7,517 nt of DNA from RGIG1934 sp045122895 (GTDB lineage: Bacteria; Bacillota; Clostridia; Lachnospirales; Lachnospiraceae), in assembly GCA_045122895.1 (NCBI GenBank), contig JBGVIE010000035.1, positions 1-7,517 on the forward strand, written 5' to 3'. This document shows positions 1 through 6,250 of the stretch, piece by piece (position 1 is the stretch's first letter; every line of letters begins with the position of its first letter). The position numbers and the translations under genes were made by a program. The notes beneath the pieces are model-generated. The model was given only the letters and a program-made list of their open reading frames with translations, was not told the DNA's origin and searched no databases.

Positions 1-1238
1 ATGAGCGTGTATGTGAGGATTTCAAAAAAGAATATGCAGATACACTTAATTATGATAAAGATTTATACTTGTTAATTCAGGAAATATATAGTAGAACCAA
101 TATTCCATTTGTTATCATTATAGATGAATGGGATTGCGTCATCAGAAACAGTGGAGATGAGGCTCTTGTTCATAAATATCTGCAGTTTCTTCATTCGTTA
201 TTTAAAAGTGAAGAATCAAAGTCATTTCTGGCATTGGCATATATTACAGGAATTCTGCCAATTAAGAAGATTCAGGATGAATCTGCACTGAATAATTTTG
301 ATGAGTATACTATGTTAAAATCAAAACCAATTACAGAGTACTATGGTTTTACAGAAGAGGAAGTAAGAGGACTATGTAAGGAGTATGATATGGATTTTGA
401 TGCCACAAAGGCCTGGTACAATGGATATTTGATAGATGGTGTTCATATGTATAACCCGAACTCGGTAGCAATGGCAATGAAGAAAAAAGATTTTGATTCC
501 TATTGGAAAAATACATCATCCTTTGCCTCCATTAATACATTTATCACCATGAATTATGCCGGGTTAAAAGACGATATTATGACAATGCTTGCCGGTGGAA
601 AAGTCATGGTTGAAACAGATGCATTCCAAAATGATTTGTTTGAAATACATTCTAAAGATGATGCCTTAACAGCCTTGATTCATCTGGGCTATCTCGGATA
701 TGATGCAGACAGAAAGAGTGCCTATATTCCTAATTATGAGGTCGCCAGGGCATTTCAGATGGCATTAAAGACAGGTCAGTGGAGTGAAATATCAAGGGCA
801 ATTTCAAGATGTGACGAATTACTTATGGCAACCATAGATAAAAATGCAGAGAAGGTTGCAGAAATCATAGAACAGGCACACGACACCTACACATCGGTAC
901 TGAAATACAATGACGAGAACTCATTAAGCTGTGTTCTCACCATGGCGTATTTCACAGCACCGGCATATTATGACATAATCCGTGAGCAGCCTGCCGGTAA
1001 AGGATATGCAGACTTTATATTCAAACCAAGAGCCAATGCAGGCTGGAGACCGGCAATGGTGGTAGAGCTTAAGTATAATAAATCAGCGGATACAGCGATT
1101 AAGCAAATCAAGGAAAAGAGATATCAGGGAGCATTATCAGGATATAGTGATAAGATTCTGTTAGTAGGAATTAATTATGACGCAGAAGGGGAAGATAAGA
1201 AACAACATAGCTGTGTTATTGAGGAATGGATGGAATAA
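1..1238 (+). CDS. AAA-ATPase-like protein with C-terminal PD-(D/E)XK nuclease-like domain, 5' end cut by window
   Basis: The reading frame is open from base 3 to the stop at 1236-1238, so about 411 residues are visible and the start lies upstream. The TTG at 69 is only an internal codon. Seen: a Walker B-like strand FVIIIDEWDCVIR (about 111-146), then LAYITGI, a YYGFTEEEV block and WYNGYLIDG...MYNPNSV, all typical of the AAA-ATPase_like family (Pfam AAA-ATPase_like plus PDDEXK_9, formerly DUF1703). Near the C-terminus GYADF (Asp at 1011-1013) followed by VVELKYNK (Glu 1065, Lys 1071) fits the D...ExK core of PD-(D/E)XK nucleases. The Walker A region, expected near the N-terminus, is outside the window. 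Such genes are abundant, often in many paralogous copies, in Lachnospiraceae and Bacteroidetes. Their cellular role is not established, and a DNA- or RNA-directed activity is only inferred. The gene is convergent with argH and shares a terminator hairpin with it. Confidence 0.85.
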   Translation, partial: ERVCEDFKKEYADTLNYDKDLYLLIQEIYSRTNIPFVIIIDEWDCVIRNSGDEALVHKYLQFLHSLFKSEESKSFLALAYITGILPIKKIQDESALNNFDEYTMLKSKPITEYYGFTEEEVRGLCKEYDMDFDATKAWYNGYLIDGVHMYNPNSVAMAMKKKDFDSYWKNTSSFASINTFITMNYAGLKDDIMTMLAGGKVMVETDAFQNDLFEIHSKDDALTALIHLGYLGYDADRKSAYIPNYEVARAFQMALKTGQWSEISRAISRCDELLMATIDKNAEKVAEIIEQAHDTYTSVLKYNDENSLSCVLTMAYFTAPAYYDIIREQPAGKGYADFIFKPRANAGWRPAMVVELKYNKSADTAIKQIKEKRYQGALSGYSDKILLVGINYDAEGEDKKQHSCVIEEWME

Positions 1239-1295
1239 GATGAAACCGCAAGAGAATATTTTTTTCAGTTATTTAGATTAGTTATTGATAGAATT

Positions 1296-1335
1296 GTAAT
1301 AAAACAAGGTCTTGAGCGTGCTCAAGACCTTGTTT
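1296..1335 (-). terminator. Intrinsic terminator of argH, probably bidirectional
   Basis: A perfect 15-bp inverted repeat (arms 1302-1316 and 1321-1335, loop CGTG) lies 7 bp beyond the argH stop codon. Read on the minus strand the stem ends in TTTT followed by ATTA, a usable U-tract. On the plus strand it ends in TTGTTTACG, a weaker tract that may still terminate the convergent ATPase-like gene. The 1239-1295 stretch between that gene's stop and the hairpin holds no recognisable gene. Confidence 0.85.
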
Positions 1336-1342
1336 ACGTTAA

Positions 1343-2716
1343 TTATTCAGCTAAATAAGCTTTATTGATTTCAATTACCTTTTCCATTGAGCTTCTTGAA
1401 GGAGCACCAATTGTTAATCTCTTGTCTACACAAGTCTTAATACTGATTGCATCGAAGATATCTTCTTCAAATACAGGGCTGATGGCTTTGTATTCATCAA
1501 GAGTCATCTCATCAAGACTGATTCCCTTGCTTTCGCAGAAGAGAACAAGCTGACCTACGATACCGTGTGCATCCCTGAATGGAACACCATGATACACAAG
1601 ATAGTCAGCAGCGTCAGTTGCATTTGTAAATCCTTTGGCTGCACTTGATTTCATAACATCCTTGTTAAATGTCATGGTAGCAAGCATACCTGTGAATAAA
1701 GAAATACATCCTTTTGCTGTATCCATGGCGTCAAAAGAAAGCTCTTTATCTTCCTGCATATCTTTGTTGTAAGCAAGAGGAATGCCCTTCATAGTAGTAA
1801 GCAGAGAGATTAACGCACCATATACGCGACCTGTCTTACCTCTTACAAGCTCGGCAATATCCGGATTCTTCTTCTGTGGCATAATGCTGCTTCCTGTGCT
1901 GTATGCATCATCAATATTTACAAATCTGTATTCGTTGCTGTTCCAGATAATTATCTCTTCTGAAAATCTGCTAAGGTGCATCATAATTGTAGATAAAGCA
2001 CTTAACAATTCAATGAGGTAATCTCTGTCAGATACTGAATCCATGCTGTTAAGAGTAGCTCCGTAAAAATCAAGGAGGCTTGCAGAATATTCTCTGTCAA
2101 GTGGATATGTAGTACCTGCAAGTGCACCTGAACCGAGAGGGCAGTAGTTCATTCTCTCGTATATATCATGAAGACGAGAGCGGTCTCTTCTAAACATCTC
2201 AAAATATGCTCCCATATGGTGGGCAAGTGTAATAGGCTGAGCCTTCTGGAGGTGAGTGAATCCCGGCATATATGTATCAAGATTCTCTTCCATAATAGTC
2301 TCAATAGTCTCTAAAAGAGTCTTTAATAATTTATCTATTTCGACCACTTCATCTCTGGTGTAAAGTTTCATATCAAGGGCAACCTGGTCGTTACGGCTTC
2401 TTCCTGTGTGAAGACGCTTGCCGGCATCACCAATTCTCTCTATCAGAGTAGCTTCTACAAAACTGTGAATATCTTCATATTCATCGCCGATAACAAGCTT
2501 GCCGTTATCAATATCGTCTAAGATTCCCTTTAGACCGGATGTGATAGCTTCAGTGTCCTCACTTGAGAGAATGCCCTGTTTGCCAAGCATTGTAACATGT
2601 GCAATACTTCCGCGAATATCCTGTTTATAAAACTTCTGATCAAAGGAGATAGAAGCATTAAAGTTGTTAACAAGTTCGTCAGTTTCCTTGGTGAATCGTC
2701 CACCCCATAACTTCAT
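1343..2716 (-). CDS. argH: Argininosuccinate lyase
   Basis: This 457-residue cytoplasmic enzyme cleaves argininosuccinate to arginine and fumarate, the last step of arginine synthesis. The length is the usual one for the family, and it starts with the typical MKLWGGRF. Fumarase/aspartase superfamily landmarks are all present: HTGRSRNDQ at residues 103-111, the TH of PGFTHLQKAQP (His155, matching the family's catalytic-acid histidine), and the mobile signature loop GSSIMPQKKNPD at 275-286, whose serines include the catalytic base. The C-terminal helical part is intact, with no frameshift or missing motif. The ATG at 2714-2716 has AGGA 7 nt upstream (minus strand) and a near-consensus promoter beyond it. 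argG is not in the window, and the gene seems to be transcribed alone: its own promoter in front, a strong terminator behind. No clear ArgR operator was recognised. Confidence 0.97.
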   Translation of the reverse strand: MKLWGGRFTKETDELVNNFNASISFDQKFYKQDIRGSIAHVTMLGKQGILSSEDTEAITSGLKGILDDIDNGKLVIGDEYEDIHSFVEATLIERIGDAGKRLHTGRSRNDQVALDMKLYTRDEVVEIDKLLKTLLETIETIMEENLDTYMPGFTHLQKAQPITLAHHMGAYFEMFRRDRSRLHDIYERMNYCPLGSGALAGTTYPLDREYSASLLDFYGATLNSMDSVSDRDYLIELLSALSTIMMHLSRFSEEIIIWNSNEYRFVNIDDAYSTGSSIMPQKKNPDIAELVRGKTGRVYGALISLLTTMKGIPLAYNKDMQEDKELSFDAMDTAKGCISLFTGMLATMTFNKDVMKSSAAKGFTNATDAADYLVYHGVPFRDAHGIVGQLVLFCESKGISLDEMTLDEYKAISPVFEEDIFDAISIKTCVDKRLTIGAPSRSSMEKVIEINKAYLAE

Positions 2717-2755
2717 AATTATGTCCTGCCTTTCAAAAAAATATAATCATCAGAT

Positions 2756-2784
2756 ATTATAGTATTTATCACAATTTTTGACAA
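2756..2784 (-). promoter_or_regulatory. argH promoter
   Basis: On the minus strand TTGTCA (bases 2784-2779) is followed by a 17-nt spacer and a perfect TATAAT (2761-2756). This gives a start site near 2749 and a leader of about 33 nt with AGGA 7 nt before the argH ATG. Spacing and hexamers fit the vegetative (sigma-A) consensus. The -35 box lies 15 nt from the CIRCE operator. Confidence 0.8.
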
Positions 2785-2799
2785 GTTTTATTTAAATTA

Positions 2800-2826
2800 T
2801 TAGCACTCTCTTTAAATGAGTGCTAA
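2800..2826 (+). promoter_or_regulatory. CIRCE operator (HrcA binding site)
   Basis: TTAGCACTC at 2800-2808, nine bases, then GAGTGCTAA at 2818-2826 is an exact match to the CIRCE consensus (TTAGCACTC-N9-GAGTGCTAA), bound by the heat-shock repressor HrcA. It lies 7 nt upstream of the proposed htpG -35 and 15 nt from the argH -35 on the other strand. HrcA regulation is established for groESL and dnaK operons; control of htpG here is inferred from position. In many characterised cases CIRCE overlaps the start site or lies in the leader, so a place upstream of -35 is less usual. Confidence 0.95.
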
Positions 2827-2833
2827 TTTTCCC

Positions 2834-2862
2834 TTGACATTTGCAAAAGGTGGTAATAAAAT
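2834..2862 (+). promoter_or_regulatory. htpG promoter
   Basis: A perfect TTGACA (2834-2839), a 17-nt spacer and TAAAAT (2857-2862) make a strong sigma-A type promoter. The predicted start is near 2869, giving a leader of about 35 nt. It is the best promoter between CIRCE and the gene; no better one was found upstream of CIRCE. Confidence 0.75.
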
Positions 2863-2891
2863 CAACATTAAAGAAAATTTTTATTTGTGAT

Positions 2892-2897
2892 GGAGGT
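2892..2897 (+). promoter_or_regulatory. htpG ribosome binding site
   Basis: GGAGGT ends 7 nt before the ATG at 2905. This fixes the start there and excludes the in-frame GTG at 2887 and ATG at 2890, which lie before or overlap the Shine-Dalgarno sequence. Confidence 0.9.
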
Positions 2898-2904
2898 AAT
2901 AAAA

Positions 2905-4824
2905 ATGGCACAGAATCATGGAAGTTTATCAATTAACAGCGACAATATTTTTCCAATAATCAAGAAATGGTTGTATTCAGACCATGATATATTTATCAGA
3001 GAGCTTGTATCTAATGGATGCGATGCAATTACTAAATTAAAAAAGCTTGATATGATGGGTGAATACAGTATTCCTGAAGGAGAAGAGGGAAAAATCAGGG
3101 TAATAGCTAATTCAGAAGATAAGACACTTACTTTTATCGATAACGGTATTGGTATGACATATGATGAAGTTAATGAATACATTAATCAGATTGCTTTTTC
3201 CGGTGCGGCAGCATTTATGGAAAAGTACAAGGATAAGACTAATGAGGATCAGATAATAGGTCACTTCGGTCTTGGTTTTTATTCAGCGTTCATGGTAGCT
3301 GATAAAGTTACTATTGACACATTGTCATACAAGGAAGGCGAAAAACCTGTACACTGGGAGTGTGATGGCGGAACTGAATATGATATGGGTGACGGTGACA
3401 AGGAAGAGAGAGGTACAAAGATTACTCTTTATCTTAGTGACGAATGTCTTGAATTTTCTAACGAATACAGAGTAAGAGAAGTACTTAACAAATACTGTTC
3501 GTTTATGCCGACAGAGATTTATTTAGAGAATCCTAATAAGGAGCAGCCGGAGGTTGAAGTGGTAGATACCGCTACAGAAGAAAATGTCGATGGCAGTGAA
3601 GCTGCAGAAGAGAAAAAAGTGGAAGAACCAAAGCCAATCAATGATACTCATCCGCTTTGGACAAAGCATCCAAATGAATGTACTGATGAGGAATATAAGG
3701 AATTCTACCGCAAGGTATTTATGGACTACAAGGAGCCGCTTTTCTGGATTCACCTGAATATGGATTATCCATTTAACCTAAAGGGTATTTTATACTTCCC
3801 TAAGCTTAATACACAGTATGATCAGATTGAAGGAACGATTAAGTTATACAACAATCAGGTATTCATAGCAGATAACATTAAGGAAGTAATTCCTGAATTC
3901 CTGTTATTGCTCAAGGGTGTTATCGATTGTCCGGATCTTCCTCTTAATGTATCGAGAAGTGCACTCCAGAATGACGGATTTGTAAAGAAGATATCTGATT
4001 ACATCAATAAGAAGGTGGCTGATAAGCTTTCAGGAATGTGCAAGACGGACAAGGAAACATACGAGAAGTTCTGGGATGACATCAGCCCATTCATCAAGTT
4101 TGGTTGTCTTAAGGATGAGAAGTTCTGCGATAAGATGAAGGATTATATCTTATTTAAGAACCTTGATGACAAGTATTTAACACTTCCGGAGTGCCTTGAA
4201 GAGAACAAAGAAAAGCATGAGAATACTGTATTCTACGTGACAGATGAGATTTTGCAGAGCCAGTACATCAATATGTTCAGGGAAGAGGGAATTGATGCGG
4301 TTAAATTGACACATAATATTGACGAACCGTTCATTACACATCTTGAACAGAAAAACGAAGGTGTTAAGTTCTTAAGAATAGATGCTGACCTTAACAAGTC
4401 ATTTGAAAGTGATGAAGAATTAAATGAAGAAGAGTTTAAGGCAAACACAGAGACTCTTACAGAGACATTTAGAAAAGCATTAGACAATGATAAGCTTGAG
4501 GTAAAAGTTGCTAACCTTAAGAATGAGAATATTTCCTCAATGGTTACTCTTTCAGAAGAATCACGTCGTATGCAGGATATGATGAAGATGTATGGTATGC
4601 CTGGAATGGACCCTTCAATATTTGGTTCAAATGTAACACTTGTACTCAATATTGCAAATCCGCTTGTTAAGTATATCCTTGAGAATAAAGATTCTGAGAA
4701 TGTACCTACATTCTGTAAGCAGCTTTATGACCTGGCACTTATCAGTCACAAACAGCTTTCACCAGAAGAGATGACAGCATTCATAGCAAGAAGCAATGAG
4801 ATTATGATGCTTCTCACAAAATAA
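2905..4824 (+). CDS. htpG: Molecular chaperone HtpG (bacterial Hsp90)
   Basis: This 639-residue cytosolic ATP-dependent chaperone works as a homodimer that remodels client proteins, in known systems together with DnaK. The start MAQNHGSLSIN follows the GGAGGT site. The N-terminal GHKL ATPase domain shows RELVSNGCDA (Glu33, Asn37, Asp40), DNGIGM at 79-84 and the GHFGLGFYS lid motif at 119-127. Residues about 214-246 form an acidic, low-complexity linker rich in Glu and Val, somewhat longer than the matching part of E. coli HtpG as I remember it. The middle domain carries DLPLNVSRSALQ with the ATP-contacting Arg351. A full C-terminal dimerisation domain with a Met-rich stretch (MQDMMKMYGMPGMD) ends the protein. 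A perfect CIRCE and a consensus promoter stand upstream, so heat-shock control through HrcA is likely. The next gene begins 3 nt after the stop. Confidence 0.97.
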   Translation: MAQNHGSLSINSDNIFPIIKKWLYSDHDIFIRELVSNGCDAITKLKKLDMMGEYSIPEGEEGKIRVIANSEDKTLTFIDNGIGMTYDEVNEYINQIAFSGAAAFMEKYKDKTNEDQIIGHFGLGFYSAFMVADKVTIDTLSYKEGEKPVHWECDGGTEYDMGDGDKEERGTKITLYLSDECLEFSNEYRVREVLNKYCSFMPTEIYLENPNKEQPEVEVVDTATEENVDGSEAAEEKKVEEPKPINDTHPLWTKHPNECTDEEYKEFYRKVFMDYKEPLFWIHLNMDYPFNLKGILYFPKLNTQYDQIEGTIKLYNNQVFIADNIKEVIPEFLLLLKGVIDCPDLPLNVSRSALQNDGFVKKISDYINKKVADKLSGMCKTDKETYEKFWDDISPFIKFGCLKDEKFCDKMKDYILFKNLDDKYLTLPECLEENKEKHENTVFYVTDEILQSQYINMFREEGIDAVKLTHNIDEPFITHLEQKNEGVKFLRIDADLNKSFESDEELNEEEFKANTETLTETFRKALDNDKLEVKVANLKNENISSMVTLSEESRRMQDMMKMYGMPGMDPSIFGSNVTLVLNIANPLVKYILENKDSENVPTFCKQLYDLALISHKQLSPEEMTAFIARSNEIMMLLTK

Positions 4825-4827
4825 AAT

Positions 4828-5313
4828 ATGATATCAGAAAATATAAAGAACATTAAAAAGTTCATGTCAGCATTGTTAGTAAAGGATTCGTTTGATGAAA
4901 TGCTAACAACTGACGTGACAATAACTACATATAATACCTTCCATATTGACGGGCATATCAAGAAGGCTTTTTATTCGGAGGACGAATATGAGTCGCTTGG
5001 GAGACCGGAGGTGTCAGAATGGAAGAAGTTAAGACCAATATGTTTTGAACTGATAAAAGGTAATAAGACACCATTGTCCTTTAAGATAATTTTTCGATTA
5101 GGAGAAAAAGAGACGGCAAAGCTTTTATCAGAGAATAACATAGAATTAATACCGGAGAATATCAATGGGTTATTTGTAAATATCAAATATGAGGATGGCA
5201 TATTAAGCTATGTCACAGGCACATCGCTTAATGTGTTTACACTTGATAAAAGTCTGGAGAAGGCGTTTGATATGTATGTATCGAAGCTGATAAGTGACAT
5301 TTTGGAAAAATAA
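4828..5313 (+). CDS. Small conserved protein of unknown function, DUF5721-like, co-transcribed with htpG
   Basis: A 161-residue protein with no signal peptide or membrane segment, probably cytosolic. From memory it resembles the Lachnospiraceae family DUF5721: FMSALLVKDSFDEML at about 12-26, TTYNTFHIDG at 33-42, WKKLRPICFELIKGNKTPLSFKI at 65-87, GLFVNIKYEDG at 114-124 and TGTSLNVFTLDKSLE at 130-144. No catalytic motif or fold is evident, and no function is known to me. The ATG lies 3 nt after the htpG stop with no Shine-Dalgarno sequence in front, since the preceding bases are A-rich htpG codons. Translation is therefore probably coupled to htpG by reinitiation. Joint transcription with htpG suggests a stress- or folding-related role, but this is inference. 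The family assignment needs a profile search; that the gene is real is well supported by the motif-like conserved blocks and the tight spacing. Confidence 0.85.
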   Translation: MISENIKNIKKFMSALLVKDSFDEMLTTDVTITTYNTFHIDGHIKKAFYSEDEYESLGRPEVSEWKKLRPICFELIKGNKTPLSFKIIFRLGEKETAKLLSENNIELIPENINGLFVNIKYEDGILSYVTGTSLNVFTLDKSLEKAFDMYVSKLISDILEK

Positions 5314-5317
5314 CCTA

Positions 5318-5346
5318 TTGCAATTATTTATCTTATCGTGTAGGAT
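5318..5346 (+). promoter_or_regulatory. Probable promoter of the riboswitch-purO-purH operon
   Basis: TTGCAA (5318-5323), a 17-nt spacer and TAGGAT (5341-5346) each match 4 of 6 consensus bases. The predicted start near 5353 falls just before the first aptamer stem at 5360, as expected for a riboswitch leader. The match is moderate, and read-through from htpG is an alternative or extra source of transcripts. Confidence 0.5.
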
Positions 5347-5357
5347 AGGAATTAAGA

Positions 5358-5446
5358 GACACGCGACTGACGGAAAAGGGTATAATGCCTAGTAGAATTA
5401 ACTACAGGAAGCGTGCCGGTAAAGTTACGTCGACCGTCTGGGCAAC
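5358..5446 (+). ncRNA. ZTP (pfl motif) riboswitch aptamer
   Basis: The two conserved blocks of the ZTP/pfl class are present: GCGACTGACGGAA (5363-5375) and GACCGTCTGGGCA (5432-5444). They closely match the Fusobacterium ulcerans example I remember. P1 pairs CACGC (5360-5364) with GCGTG (5411-5415). P2 is a hairpin with CCT-A-GTAG (5388-5395) and CTACAGG (5402-5408) around an AATTAA loop. The pseudoknot pairs GACGG (5369-5373) with CCGTC (5434-5438). The short P3 can form from GTC (5429-5431) and GGC (5441-5443). The class binds ZMP/ZTP, derivatives of AICAR that build up when 10-formyl-THF is limiting, and normally switches expression on. The genes behind it consume ZMP and finish IMP synthesis, which fits exactly. 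Confidence 0.93.
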
Positions 5447-5474
5447 CATTTGAAGATTGTTCAGGCGGTTTTTT
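5434..5474 (+). terminator. Riboswitch-controlled intrinsic terminator
   Basis: CCGTCTGGGCAA (5434-5445) pairs along all 12 positions (three G-U pairs) with TTGTTCAGGCGG (5457-5468) around an 11-nt loop, followed by six T (5469-5474). The left arm contains the aptamer's 3' conserved block, including the pseudoknot strand CCGTC. The pseudoknot and terminator therefore exclude each other: ligand binding should keep CCGTC paired with GACGG and allow read-through into purO. Confidence 0.9.
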
Positions 5475-5497
5475 ATTTAACAGTCAATCTAACACAG

Positions 5498-5503
5498 AAA
5501 GGA
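5498..5503 (+). promoter_or_regulatory. purO ribosome binding site
   Basis: AAAGGA ends 8 nt before the ATG at 5512. It settles the start there instead of the in-frame GTG at 5413, which lies inside the riboswitch. Confidence 0.85.
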
Positions 5504-5511
5504 AGAAGAAC

Positions 5512-6225
5512 ATGAAATTACTTTCAATCGAACAGGAACTTAAGGGCAACTCATATCCGGGTAGAGGAATTATCATCGGTAAGTCTGCTGATGGAAAGAA
5601 GGCAGTTACAGCTTACTTTATCATGGGAAGAAGCGAAAACAGCAGAAACAGAGTATTTGTAGAAGATGGAGAAGGAATTCGTACACAGGCGTTTGATCCT
5701 TCAAAGCTCAGTGATCCAAGTCTTATCATCTACGCTCCTGTAAGAGTGCTTGATGACAAGACTATCGTTACAAATGGTGACCAGACTGATACAGTTTATG
5801 ATTTGATGAAGGAAGGCAAGACTTTTGAAGAATCACTCAGAACAAGGGAATTTGAGCCGGATGGTCCAAATTATACACCTAGAATCTCTGGTATTATGAA
5901 CGTGAAGGATAATGCATTTGATTATTCAATGTCTATTCTTAAGAGTAACAATGGTAACCCTGATGCCTGCAACAGATATACATTCTCATATTCAGATCCT
6001 GTAGCAGGAGAAGGACATTTTATCCATACATATATGTGCGATGGCAATCCACTTCCAAGCTTTGAGGGAGAACCAAAGTTAATCTCTATCCCTGATGATA
6101 TGGAGGCGTTTGCTGATACATTATGGACAAGCCTTAACGAGGACAACAAGGTTTCTCTTTTTGTAAGATATATTGATATCGCAACAGGAAAATACGAGAC
6201 AAAGATTATCAACAAGAATTGCTAA
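5512..6225 (+). CDS. purO: IMP cyclohydrolase, archaeal PurO type
   Basis: This 237-residue cytosolic protein is predicted to close FAICAR to IMP with loss of water, the last step of de novo purine synthesis. It looks like the PurO family (Pfam IMP_cyclohyd, an Ntn-hydrolase-like fold), first known from archaea and unrelated to the N-terminal domain of PurH. Seen: NSYPGRGI at 13-20, AYFIMGRSENSRNR at 34-47, DPSLIIY at 68-74, the EPDGPNYTPRISG stretch at 115-127 and VAGEGHFIHTYMCDG at 164-178. The length is somewhat above the roughly 200 residues of archaeal PurO. It is the first gene after the ZTP riboswitch terminator and lies 25 nt before the transformylase that makes its substrate, which strongly supports the assignment. 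The match comes from recalled motifs and context, not from an alignment. Confidence 0.87.
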   Translation: MKLLSIEQELKGNSYPGRGIIIGKSADGKKAVTAYFIMGRSENSRNRVFVEDGEGIRTQAFDPSKLSDPSLIIYAPVRVLDDKTIVTNGDQTDTVYDLMKEGKTFEESLRTREFEPDGPNYTPRISGIMNVKDNAFDYSMSILKSNNGNPDACNRYTFSYSDPVAGEGHFIHTYMCDGNPLPSFEGEPKLISIPDDMEAFADTLWTSLNEDNKVSLFVRYIDIATGKYETKIINKNC

Positions 6226-6250
6226 TATATAAGAAAGGCGGATTATACAG

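Noticed and set aside
69..71. TTG as the start of the ATPase-like gene
   Set aside because: The frame continues open to the window edge with plausible protein sequence (ERVCEDFKKEYADTLNYDKD), so the gene is cut by the window and does not start here.
1240..1281. Thirteen-codon ORF after the ATPase-like gene
   Set aside because: Very short, no ribosome binding site and no recognisable similarity.
2778..2806. Second plus-strand TTGACA (2778-2783) as the -35 of a promoter overlapping CIRCE
   Set aside because: At 16-18 nt spacing the available -10 sequences (TTAGCA, TAGCAC) are poor; the same bases serve better as the argH -35 on the other strand. Start-site mapping could reopen this.
2887..2904. 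Upstream GTG/ATG starts adding six residues to HtpG
   Set aside because: The GGAGGT Shine-Dalgarno lies within these codons and is spaced 7 nt from the ATG at 2905, which also gives the family-typical N-terminus.
4233..4649. 138-codon antisense ORF inside htpG
   Set aside because: It mirrors the codon pattern of htpG, has Ser/Leu-rich composition typical of antisense shadows, and no Shine-Dalgarno or family motif was seen.
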